Of a stretch of 64,000 nt of DNA, positions 1 to 8,826 are shown piece by piece (the first letter of the stretch is position 1; each line of letters opens with the position of its first letter). The stretch is from Blastocatellia bacterium AA13 (GTDB taxonomy: Bacteria > Acidobacteriota > Blastocatellia > UBA7656). Where the stretch lies: positions 310,001-374,000 of the forward strand of contig QHVH01000007.1 in assembly GCA_003222245.1 (NCBI GenBank), written 5' to 3'. The notes below the pieces were generated by a model that saw nothing but the letters and a program-made list of their open reading frames with translations, had not been told where the DNA came from and made no database searches. The position numbers and the translations under genes are program-made.

Positions 1-1
1 C

Positions 2-1768
2 AACGGAGAGTATCTGGCATTCATGCAGCCGTGGGAAAAGCGGTTGAATGTCTTTATTCAGAAGATTGGATCCGACACGGCGGTGCGAGTTACCAACGCA
101 AAAGAGCGAGACATCGCCGGCTATGCATGGAAAGGAAACGACAGGATCATATTCCTGCAGGATGCCGGCGGAGACGAGTACTTCCGGCTCTTTTCGGTCG
201 GAGTCGATGGTTCTAATCCGAAGGATTTGACGCCATTCGAGAAAGTGCGCGCTGACATCATCGACGACCTGCAAGATATACCGAATGAGATGTTGGTCGG
301 CTTGAACAAGCGCAATCCTCAAATTTTTGACGTCTATCGTATCAATGTCAGCACGGGCGAGATGAAGATGATCGCCGAGAACCCCGGCAATATAACCGGC
401 TGGCAAACCGATTGGGACGGCAAGCTCCGATTGGCGACCACCACCGATGGAGTCAACAACACGCTTCTTTATCGCAAGAGCGAGAGCGACAAATTCGCTC
501 CCGTGATAACGACAAGCTTTAAGGAAGGCGTCACGCCGCTCTCCTTCACGTTCGACAATAAGCACATTTACGTCGCGACGAATCTGGGACGGGACAAAAC
601 CGCGATCGTGAAGTATGACGTCGAAAATAAGAAGGAGTTGGAGACCGTCTTCCAACATCCCGAAGTCGATGTGATGAACCTGCTGTCGTCCAGGGCCAGA
701 AAGGTCATCACCGGCGTCTCGTTCACAACCGAGAAATCGCACTATAAATTCTTCGACAAAGAACGCGAGGCGCTTCAGAACGAGTTGGAGAAGAGACTGC
801 CGGGATATGAAGTGCGCGTAGCCGGCTTCGACAGGCAGGAGGACAAGTGCCTCGTTCGAACGTTCAGCGATCGGTCGCTCGGGGCTTATTACTACTATGA
901 TCTGAAGTCGAAGGACCTCAAGAAACTGGCCGACGACAGTCCGTGGATTAAAGAAACCGACATGGCTGAAATGAAGCCAATTTCTTATCAGAGCCGCGAT
1001 GGGCTGACGATTCACGGATATCTCACTCTACCCAAAGGCATAGCCGCAAAGAACCTGCCTGTTGTAGTCAATCCGCACGGCGGGCCCTGGTATCGCGACT
1101 CGTGGGGCTATAACCCCGAAGTCCAGTTTCTGGCGAACCGTGGATACGCGGTGCTGCAGATGAACTTCCGAGGCTCGACCGGCTACGGAAGGAAGTTCTG
1201 GGAAGCGAGCTTCAAGGAGTGGGGCAAGTCGATGCAGAACGATATTACGGACGGCGTGCAGTACTTGATTAAGCAGGGCGTCGCCGATCCGAAGCGGATA
1301 GCCATCTACGGCGGAAGCTACGGCGGATATGCCACACTGGCCGGGCTTACGTTTACACCCGACTTATATGCCTGCGGAGTCGACTATGTTGGAGTGGCCA
1401 ATCTTTTCACTTTCATGAAATCGATTCCGCCGTATTGGAAGCCTTATCTCGACATGCTGTACGAAATGGTCGGAAATCCCGAGAAGGATAAATCGCTCCT
1501 GGAGACCGCTTCACCGGTCTTTCACGTAGACAAGATCAAAGCCCCGTTGTTGATTGCGCAAGGCGCCAACGATCCTCGCGTCAATAAGAACGAATCCGAC
1601 CAGATGGTTGCCGCGTTGAAGGCCAGAGGAATCGATGTTCCGTACCTGGTAAAGGACAACGAGGGCCATGGCTTCCATAATGAAGAGAATCGATTTGATT
1701 TCTATCGAGCAATGGAGAGCTTCTTAGGGAAATATCTCGGAGGGCGAGTCGAGCGGCAAGGAGACTAG
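2..1768 (+). CDS. S9 family (prolyl oligopeptidase) peptidase, 5'-truncated by window edge
   Basis: Serine peptidase of the prolyl-oligopeptidase family, cleaving short peptides. The frame is open to the left edge, so the first Met at 23 is probably internal and the start lies outside the window. The N-terminal two thirds reads as propeller-like strands. The C-terminal third is an alpha/beta hydrolase: nucleophile motif GGSYGGYA near 1310, acid in QGANDPRVN near 1560, and histidine in EGHGFH near 1670. All three triad residues look intact. It converges on a glycosyltransferase gene. A second S9 enzyme lies at 33908-36496. Whether it is exported cannot be judged without its N-terminus. Confidence 0.9.
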   Translation, partial: NGEYLAFMQPWEKRLNVFIQKIGSDTAVRVTNAKERDIAGYAWKGNDRIIFLQDAGGDEYFRLFSVGVDGSNPKDLTPFEKVRADIIDDLQDIPNEMLVGLNKRNPQIFDVYRINVSTGEMKMIAENPGNITGWQTDWDGKLRLATTTDGVNNTLLYRKSESDKFAPVITTSFKEGVTPLSFTFDNKHIYVATNLGRDKTAIVKYDVENKKELETVFQHPEVDVMNLLSSRARKVITGVSFTTEKSHYKFFDKEREALQNELEKRLPGYEVRVAGFDRQEDKCLVRTFSDRSLGAYYYYDLKSKDLKKLADDSPWIKETDMAEMKPISYQSRDGLTIHGYLTLPKGIAAKNLPVVVNPHGGPWYRDSWGYNPEVQFLANRGYAVLQMNFRGSTGYGRKFWEASFKEWGKSMQNDITDGVQYLIKQGVADPKRIAIYGGSYGGYATLAGLTFTPDLYACGVDYVGVANLFTFMKSIPPYWKPYLDMLYEMVGNPEKDKSLLETASPVFHVDKIKAPLLIAQGANDPRVNKNESDQMVAALKARGIDVPYLVKDNEGHGFHNEENRFDFYRAMESFLGKYLGGRVERQGD

Positions 1769-1805
1769 TCCGGATCGAGGTTATTCATCGAAAGAATAGA
1801 AGTGA

Positions 1806-3401
1806 TCATACGGGCGGGCTGCTCGAGCCCGCCCCTTTCGTTTTTATCCGGCGGCTCACGACGGCCGCCGATTCTCTCTGCTTGCTCCCACTGAACAGGC
1901 GGTAGATCGGAAGCAGCCACCGATATTTCACTCGCCCATAGACATCGAGCAGCCGCCACCCAAGCGTGTGTTTGATTCGCGCAAGTTCTATCGTGAGAGA
2001 CTCAATCCTGGCTTCTTTCTCTAATATCTGACGAGAGAGATCAGTGGTCGTGTTGGCCATTTCTGTTGAGAGCGCCTGAAAGCGCCGTTCCGCGTCTCGA
2101 AGCTGGGTCGTAAACGTGCTTCTGGTCCGAACAATCCCACGCGATAAGGCCTGAATGCGTTCCTCGCGCTCGGCCAGTCTTGAAAGCAACTTCTCGGCTT
2201 CGGACTTTGCCGCGGCTGCCTCGGATTCTTCTTCCAGGAACCTCGAATAGAGCCCCGACACTTGAGAAATAGATTCACTGAGGGCCGACGACAAATCACT
2301 CTCCAGACGGACGTGAACGGTTCGCATCCATTCGTTTATCAGCGATCGCGCTTCATCCGCGTCTATCGGATCAATGTCCGAATGGGAATACCGTGTTGCG
2401 AGATCATCGTGGATTGCTTTGTAGCGCTCCTGCGCGAGCAGGCAATCGAGCGGATGGCCAAGCATAGAGAACAAATCCGTATCCGAGATAACGCGGGTGC
2501 GCTGCACTTCGGCTCGTTTGAGCAGAAGCGATTCGAAAGATTCATCAAACTCTCTGAGCGAAGCTTCGATGGACGCCTGCGCCGCCGGATCCCATCTACA
2601 GCGCTCGATAAGCACGTATGCGGCAAACGGGAACAATCGGCTAAGAGTGACCGCTTCGAGATTTTTGAACAGCGTAAAGAGTATGTTTCTTTGTGCGAGT
2701 TGTTGGACGTATTCAGTAGGCAGCTTCTTGGAAGTTGCGCCGCCTTGGTGATACACAATCGACTTCGGCGACAAGAGGCACTTATAGCCTTTGAGACACA
2801 GCCGCCAGCCAAGATCAACGTCTTCGTGGTACAAAAAATAATCGGGATCGAAGCCCCCAACTTCTCGAAAATGCGAAGCCCGGAACAACGCGGCGCCGGC
2901 GGAGACAAACAGGTTTGCTGTTTCCTCGCTCGGACTCAAAGGCTCAGGCCCGCGGTCAGTATTGAAATCAGAGGCAAGACAGAACGCGTCATCAGCTCTG
3001 CCGGCAAAGTCCACGGCCGTTCCCTCCCAATTCAATACGAGAGAGCCAACGCAGGAGCATCGCCCGTCGGCGATCGCTCTTTCCACCAACGCAGTCAGCC
3101 AAAGAGGATCGACTCTCATGTCGTTGTTCAAAAGAGCCAGATACTCGCCTGAAGCTTTGGATGCGCCAAGATTCGCGCCTCTGGAAAAGCCGGTATTTGT
3201 TTCACTCCTCACCAGATGAACTTCCGGAAAACTCGCTTCGATTTTGTCTGGAGAGCCGTCGGTCGAGCCGTTGTCGACGACAATAATCTCGAGCTTCGAA
3301 GCAGGATAGTCTAACTTCCTGAGCGACGAGAGACAGGTTGTCGAGTGCTCAAGTCCGTTGAAGGCCAGAATGATTACCGAGACCTTGGGATGATCGATCA
3401 T
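1806..3401 (-). CDS. Family 2 glycosyltransferase with C-terminal coiled coil
   Basis: 531 aa. Residues about 6-260 form a GT-A glycosyltransferase fold: VSVIILAFNG at the start, VVDNGSTDGS for nucleotide-sugar binding, and a metal-binding NND site (LALLNNDM, about residue 90), as in rhamnosyltransferase-like GT2 enzymes. A helical region follows (about 270-480), heptad-rich near the end. The last 50 residues carry YGRVKYRWLLPIYRLF, which recurs in the upstream gene at 3516-5438, so both may bind the same partner or membrane site. Probable role: surface polysaccharide or glycoprotein synthesis; donor and acceptor unknown. The two genes are codirectional, 114 bp apart. The last codons overlap the terminator at 1812. 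Confidence 0.85.
   Translation of the reverse strand: MIDHPKVSVIILAFNGLEHSTTCLSSLRKLDYPASKLEIIVVDNGSTDGSPDKIEASFPEVHLVRSETNTGFSRGANLGASKASGEYLALLNNDMRVDPLWLTALVERAIADGRCSCVGSLVLNWEGTAVDFAGRADDAFCLASDFNTDRGPEPLSPSEETANLFVSAGAALFRASHFREVGGFDPDYFLYHEDVDLGWRLCLKGYKCLLSPKSIVYHQGGATSKKLPTEYVQQLAQRNILFTLFKNLEAVTLSRLFPFAAYVLIERCRWDPAAQASIEASLREFDESFESLLLKRAEVQRTRVISDTDLFSMLGHPLDCLLAQERYKAIHDDLATRYSHSDIDPIDADEARSLINEWMRTVHVRLESDLSSALSESISQVSGLYSRFLEEESEAAAAKSEAEKLLSRLAEREERIQALSRGIVRTRSTFTTQLRDAERRFQALSTEMANTTTDLSRQILEKEARIESLTIELARIKHTLGWRLLDVYGRVKYRWLLPIYRLFSGSKQRESAAVVSRRIKTKGAGSSSPPV
1812..1845. terminator. Rho-independent terminator between convergent genes
   Basis: Perfect 9-bp stem (1812-1820 with 1826-1834), 5-nt loop, then a T-rich run to 1845 on the plus strand. 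It suits the S9 peptidase. It lies inside the last codons of the opposing glycosyltransferase gene, so it is coding as well. Confidence 0.75.
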
Positions 3402-3515
3402 TATCAGTCGCCGGGATCATATCATCTTAGAGATGACTCTGCCGCCCGTTAGAGGCGGCCCTGCCGCTTGAATCGGCGCGCTGCAAGCAGGTATCGCGGA
3501 GTGTAACCCTCAATG

Positions 3516-5438
3516 CTATCTCTCTGAATCGGCGATATTGCCTTTCAAGCGTGAGCTGCTATCGTTCTTGAGTGATAGGGCAGTTGGGCCGCGTCCGAAC
3601 AAGCGATAGATCGGGAGCAGATATTTGTATTTGAATCTTCCGTAGAGAGTGAGGGCCCTGCCGCCAACCGAGTTGGCGATCCACGCGTTCAGAGCATTGC
3701 TCTGGTCAAGCTGGATTGACACGTCGCGCAGCTCATTGTGTTTCAAACGGATCTCTGACCTGAGTAATGAAATCTGGTTCTCCTGATCGTCTATTCGATG
3801 TTCCAGTGTTTCGATCTTTGCCGCCATATCCTGCGTTATCTCTTCACCGCGCGCTCTCTCGATCTCTATCAGATGTCTCGCCTCGTCCCTCTGCTTGATC
3901 GCCGCCGTCAAATAGAGACGAGGGTGCTTTGTTCGAACCCTGGCGCGAAATTCGTCCAGAATCTCCGTGGTCTTGACCGCCGAGATCAGCGAGTCCGGTC
4001 TGACCCTGTAATCAAAGGTCACTCTTGGAATTCGACTAAAGGCCCATCCAAGCTCGGCCGCGTGAATCCAAAGCTCCCAGTCCTCCATCAGAGACATCGA
4101 GGCATCATATCCTCCGCAGTCCAACCATATCTTCTTCCTGAAGAGGGCGCAGGCATCAATATAGTTTTCATTCAGGATGTCCGGCAGATCGAATTCCTTT
4201 ACCTGCACGACCCCGTTTCGCAAGCCGAACTCATTGCGATAACCGTAAACGACTCCGATCGCGGCTTGAGAGTCCAGAATCGCTACGGCATCGGAAATGA
4301 AACCGGCCGTAAGACGGTTGTCATCGTCAAGAGGAAGAATGTATCGTCCCCGCGCAATTCGAATCGCGGCGTTGCGCGCGGCCGACAAGCCCATGTTCTC
4401 CTGATCGATCACGAAATAACCGGCTGCTTTCAGCAGCGCGATTATCTCGAGCGTACGAGCTTCGGTTGACCCATCATTCACGATGATCAACTCGGAGCCG
4501 GATGGGGCGGTGCGCTCGACGCTCGCGACGGCTTCCAACAACAGAACTCCTTGATTGAAACACGGAATGACTACCGATACGTCTACTGAACTCTTGTCGT
4601 CGATCGACCTGTCGGGCGTTCGCAGCCGGCTCTTTAGCGGTTGCGCTCTCCAGAGACCAGCTCCGGAGATATCCGCCAGATCATCCAATTCAGTCAAAAG
4701 CTCGGTACAATGCGGCCACGCGGCATTAATAAGATCGATTAACGGATCGCGGTCCTCGCAAGTATGCAGTCGATCGTTGCGATAGCGATCCAGAAGCAGC
4801 TCAGGTCGAATGTCCAGGGCGAGCTTTTTTTCGAGGAGATATGCAAACTCGTTCAAGTTCGATCGGAGCGCGTTGACACTCACGAGAATGCATCGATCGG
4901 AATGCGATTTATAAAAATCGCGGAGACGCCGGTTATAGAAGGTCCAGATTCTGTATGCATAGCTCGCGTCTCGTAGAAACACTTCGGCGCCCAACCGTTG
5001 CATCGAGTCCGCAACATCCCACGGAAATCTATAGACCAGGATATATCTGGCATTTTCAGCGAGCGCGTTCCAGAACTCGAGCAGCAGCGATGTTCGCGGA
5101 TCTTTCCAGCCCCACGGACGACCGGCGGTATATCTCATTGCAAGAAGTTCGCTCGCCTCTTCCGAGAACAGCGCTATTCGGTCTTCGTCCAGGTGCTCGC
5201 TTTCAGTACATCCCCAGTCGGGATGTCCTTTCTCATCAGGTTTACAGGCCTGACGCAGTATCTTTCGATTCAGATCGAGGAAGTCAACGTCCTCGAAATA
5301 TCCTTCGGTGTTGTTGATGTCGGCGGGCAGTAGATTTCCGCCCATATCTACTCCCACAGCGGCCAGTAAGGACGCCGTCAACGAGGTACCCGAACGATGC
5401 ATGCCGGTGACGATAATGGGCGGAGTGCGTGGCATCAA
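3516..5438 (-). CDS. Sulfotransferase-like / family 2 glycosyltransferase fusion
   Basis: 640 aa, two enzyme domains. Residues about 5-250 resemble a PAPS-dependent sulfotransferase: phosphosulfate-binding loop GMHRSGTSL near residue 12, followed by a GYFED motif and WGWKDPR. Residues about 285-500 are a GT2 domain with VSVVIPCFNQG, VNDGSTE and an acidic metal site LPLDDDN. A coiled coil (about 510-580) and a tail with YGRFKYKYLLPIYRLF close the protein; that tail matches the neighbouring GT2 protein. Inference: one polypeptide adds a sugar and sulfates the product, probably on a cell-surface glycan. The sulfotransferase domain could have another role. Confidence 0.82.
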   Translation of the reverse strand: MMPRTPPIIVTGMHRSGTSLTASLLAAVGVDMGGNLLPADINNTEGYFEDVDFLDLNRKILRQACKPDEKGHPDWGCTESEHLDEDRIALFSEEASELLAMRYTAGRPWGWKDPRTSLLLEFWNALAENARYILVYRFPWDVADSMQRLGAEVFLRDASYAYRIWTFYNRRLRDFYKSHSDRCILVSVNALRSNLNEFAYLLEKKLALDIRPELLLDRYRNDRLHTCEDRDPLIDLINAAWPHCTELLTELDDLADISGAGLWRAQPLKSRLRTPDRSIDDKSSVDVSVVIPCFNQGVLLLEAVASVERTAPSGSELIIVNDGSTEARTLEIIALLKAAGYFVIDQENMGLSAARNAAIRIARGRYILPLDDDNRLTAGFISDAVAILDSQAAIGVVYGYRNEFGLRNGVVQVKEFDLPDILNENYIDACALFRKKIWLDCGGYDASMSLMEDWELWIHAAELGWAFSRIPRVTFDYRVRPDSLISAVKTTEILDEFRARVRTKHPRLYLTAAIKQRDEARHLIEIERARGEEITQDMAAKIETLEHRIDDQENQISLLRSEIRLKHNELRDVSIQLDQSNALNAWIANSVGGRALTLYGRFKYKYLLPIYRLFGRGPTALSLKNDSSSRLKGNIADSER

Positions 5439-5561
5439 GAATTACTCATCAAGAATTACTCGTCAGAAATTATCATCGAGATTGTTCCGAGCCCTTCAGA
5501 GGCCGGAATAGTAAGCTAACGGATAACGGGACGATGGACAACGTCCTGACATGGTGGAATT

Positions 5562-5598
5562 GGGAAGGGGAGACTCGCATATACAAGTCCCCCCTTCC
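5562..5598 (-). terminator. Long hairpin downstream of tail-fibre-like gene
   Basis: Inverted repeat with 14-nt arms (5562-5575 and 5585-5598), one mismatch and a 9-nt loop, just past the stop of the minus-strand gene at 5636. No clear T tract follows on the minus strand, so factor-independent termination is plausible but not certain. Confidence 0.45.
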
Positions 5599-5635
5599 CT
5601 TCCGGACAATTAAACAATCAGCGATTCAAGCGCGA

Positions 5636-7347
5636 TCACCGACGCTTACTGCTGACGGCGGCGCGTTTTGCTTTTGGCTTTTCAAGCCGCGCGACGGCCG
5701 CCTTGAGCTCCGTCAGTGCTTTTTCCTGGGCCGACACCGTGCTCGCTAGCGTCGCGACCTCGGCATCTCGCTGGCTCAGCCGGTTGTTGAGTTGATCTAT
5801 GTAGATGTGAGCCTTCTCCAGTTCTTCGAGCATCTGACGGGACCGGGCGCCGATCTCGACCACTTCACGGCCTTCCGAATCAACGCTCTTTGCTTCGACG
5901 GCCGGAAGATGTCTGTTGTTCCACATGAATTGGGAATGTTCTTCGATCGACTCTACCGAGTTCGACGGCTCGAACACGTAGTCCGCATGCAACAGCACGC
6001 CTCGTTGATAGATCTTGCCGTTTACATCAAGCGCAGCAGCGGCGTTGGGTGTAGAGGTGTTGATTCCAACATTCCCGGTCGACGTAATGTGGATCGTGTC
6101 GGCTGAGTTCGTTCCAAGGATCAACGGGAAAGCTCCTTGAGTTCCGATCGCGAGCCCGTTTCCGGCGGTGCCGAGGAACTCAACCCATCCTCCGAGAGTC
6201 ACGCCCCATCTGCTTATCGTGCGTGCGCTGGCGTGAGCCTTATAATCAGCGCCTGCCGTATCCGATTGTACGGCGACTCCCGCCTGCGTATTAACCGCGA
6301 CGGTGCTGTTCTGCACGCGCAGAAGCGTTGTCGCATCCGAGCTGCCAAGGATATGCAGATTAGAATTCGGACTCGCTGTTCCAACTCCGACGTTGCCGCT
6401 CGCCGCGATGTCGATGCTGCTGGTGGGCGCGCCGGGCCGGATGCGAAGCGGGAGGCGAGAACCGCCGGTGACATCACGCACGAAGAAATTCGCTTCGTTT
6501 CCGGCTACGTCCCAGGTCTGCGCAGTAAACCCGCTGGTTGCGTTTTGTTCTAACCGTATCGCGGGTGTATCTCCTTTCACCTTGTGAATGTCGAGCACCG
6601 GCGTCGACGTGCCGAGTCCAAGGCGGCCGCTGCTATCGACGAAGAGCGAATTAGTCGGAGCGCCCGCGGTGAGCGTGAATGGCGTCTTGGAGTTGGTCAC
6701 ATCGTCGATTGAGAACTTGTTGGCTCCGCCGCTCGCCGAATCGTTTGCAGTAAGCTGCCAGTCGTTGTTGGGGAACCCAGCGGATGTCGAAGTGTCGTCG
6801 AACTTGATGCGCGTATTGTTTTCTTTGAGACGCAGCGTATCGAATCCGAAGGATTCGTTGTTGACGCAATCCAGGCCTACGCAAGCCGACCCCTGTACTA
6901 TGAGGTCGTCTGCTTCGACTACGTCTTGAGGATTAACCCGGCCGCCGCCGGCTGCCTGCTTGCTAGCTTTCTTTACGGTCAGGGGAACCTCGACGCTTCC
7001 CGGGATCTTGGGCTCGTCGGCGGAGCCGCGTACGAGAATCGAGCCTTTCTGCACAAAGAAGCTTCCGGACTGCACCAATGATTGGGAGGGTAGAATATTG
7101 TCCCATCTTCGTCCTTGAGCTTGAACGACGGACTTGCGCCTGCTTCAAACTCTCTTCTGTATACGCGGCCTCCCGGAGCCGAGACGGTGAGAATAACGCG
7201 TGAATGCTCGACCTTCGGCTGCCATCTCACTTCAGAAGAGGCGGCGCTTACAGCAGCCAGCGAATCGGAGTTCGCGGACTGCGCCATGCAATAACCTGGA
7301 AATGCGAAAGAAGCTAATAAAACAATAAACATGGTGAGGTTTTTCAT
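5636..7347 (-). pseudogene. Secreted tail-fibre-like protein, frameshifted
   Basis: A signal peptide (MKNLTMFIVLLASFAF at the start codon 7345-7347) and the first about 84 residues lie in one frame; the remaining about 480 lie in another. The frames join near 7093-7097: removing 2 nt reads ...DEDGTI-LPSQSLVQSGSF... with no break. The mature part has repeated blocks of the form GNVGVGTASPN, a pattern of trimeric tail-fibre and adhesin proteins. It ends with a HLPAVEAK segment, ARSRQMLEELEKAHIY and a coiled coil, like the end region of endosialidase-chaperone-type fibres. No other phage genes are nearby, so a surface fibre is likelier than a prophage remnant. The shift could be decay or a sequencing error. 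Confidence 0.7.
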
Positions 7348-7923
7348 ATTGGTCTCCTCGAAAAGAAATCTGAAGGCTGGATCAGAAGCCCTGTCGGCTG
7401 CCTGGAATCAGGTTTGAGTAGGGGCGGAAGACTGTGTGCGTCTTCCCGTATCCTTCAGGATCTGGCCTGGGGCGTTACGGCCGCGCGAATAATTTCAAAT
7501 CGTCAGGTGCATGTCAAGCTAAGCGACGCAGCCGCTTTTCACAATATTTTCCATAAAAATAGAGCAGAGCTTTATGTCGCTCGGTGCTGCGTCGCACCGA
7601 CATCCGTAGATTCAAGTAAGCCGGACCAAATTTGGACGGTATTGCAGCTTAAGTTCAATATAGGATCCGTGCGGCATAGGGTCCGTCCGGCGGCTCTATT
7701 CAGGGGCGCTTCTCCGATGTATGAAATTCATTCGCGTGTCTCTTTCTGAACACGCCGTTGCAGTCGCCGCCCTACCGTCTTTATAAGACTTGAAGCGCTG
7801 CGGCAACGGCATGCCAAATGCTTTTGGCCTGAAGCCGGAGATCCGATCAAGCGCATTACACGCAGGCTTGCCAGAGGGTTACTTGAAGTACTCGGGCATC
7901 GATTTGCGTATCGCTTTATAGCT
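7348..7923. other. Intergenic region, no gene recognised
   Basis: 576 bp between the divergent fibre gene and the UdgX gene. Short ORFs here have no recognisable composition. A small hairpin (stem GGAAGAC/GTCTTCC near 7426-7447) is the only structure seen. Confidence 0.5.
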
Positions 7924-8553
7924 ATGGCAGCTAAGGAACTACACACCGCTGACGAGTTCTTCCCCGAGAGGAAGACGCTTCCGGCGTTTCGAAGGGCGGC
8001 CGCGGATTGTCAGGCGTGCGATCTATGGCGGCGCGGCACTCAGACGGTATTTGGAGAAGGACTGGCAGGGGCTCGAGTGCTTCTTATCGGAGAACAGCCA
8101 GGCAATGAAGAGGATCTCAGCGGCAAACCGTTCGTGGGTCCTGCCGGGAGGCTCCTCGATGAAGCCCTCGCGGAAGCTGGAATCGAGCGGGACCAAACCT
8201 ATGTGACCAATGTCGTCAAGCACTTCAAATGGGAGCCGCGAGGCAAGAGACGAATACATAAGAAGCCGGTGACTGCCGAAATAGCCGCCTGTCGCCCATG
8301 GTTGGAAGCCGAGATTTCACTCGTAAAGCCGAAGGTAATCGTCTGTCTGGGGGCGACCGCGGCTCAGGCCTTGCTCGGTCCGAAGTTCAGAGTAACGAAA
8401 GATCGCGGCCGCCCGCTTGAATCAACCCTCGCGCCCTTCGTCCTTGCGACCGTCCATCCTTCCTCGATACTGCGAGCGCCCGACGACGAGACCCGCCATC
8501 GTGAGAAGCGATTATTTATCGAGGATCTTCGGGAAGCGGCGAGTCTGCTTTGA
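7924..8553 (+). CDS. udgX: UdgX-type uracil-DNA glycosylase/binding protein
   Basis: 209 aa, family 4-like uracil-DNA glycosylase. The GEQPGNEED motif (about 56-64) is the active-site loop. KRRIH at 108-112 is the R-loop signature of UdgX, whose histidine (here His112) forms a covalent bond to the deoxyribose after uracil excision; that chemistry is known from the mycobacterial protein. Cys29, Cys32, Cys123 and Cys141 are placed to ligate a 4Fe-4S cluster. A C-terminal VHPSSILR motif is present. The ATG at 7924 is the first start in an otherwise closed frame. Probable role: base-excision repair or sequestration of uracil sites. No obvious operon. Confidence 0.9.
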   Translation: MAAKELHTADEFFPERKTLPAFRRAAADCQACDLWRRGTQTVFGEGLAGARVLLIGEQPGNEEDLSGKPFVGPAGRLLDEALAEAGIERDQTYVTNVVKHFKWEPRGKRRIHKKPVTAEIAACRPWLEAEISLVKPKVIVCLGATAAQALLGPKFRVTKDRGRPLESTLAPFVLATVHPSSILRAPDDETRHREKRLFIEDLREAASLL

Positions 8554-8826
8554 ATGTATCTCCTGCTCGACTCGATAAGTCTACTGACCTGATGGAGACC
8601 CATGGTATTATCGCCCGGAGACAAAATTGACGCCTGCAAGAGTTGCTTAGATAGAAAAGAATCAGCCCCCTTTGATCCGCTAGCCAGCGGATCTATAGCC
8701 AAACCCCATTAGTATTTGCCGCGTCCATTGTTGGACATGTGGGAATCGTAATAATCGCCGACTGGTGTCGTCCCAACCGTCAGTCGATCGAGCCGCCTCA
8801 CCGAGATTCAAGAGGAGGAACGTTCA

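Noticed and set aside
2262-3152. 296-codon plus-strand ORF
   Set aside because: Antisense shadow of the GT2 gene; Arg-rich, no motifs.
5636-7347. Prophage
   Set aside because: Only a fibre-like protein with a signal peptide is seen; no capsid, terminase or portal genes nearby.
7414-7749. 111-codon plus-strand ORF
   Set aside because: No ribosome site and no protein-like features in a gap upstream of two divergent genes.
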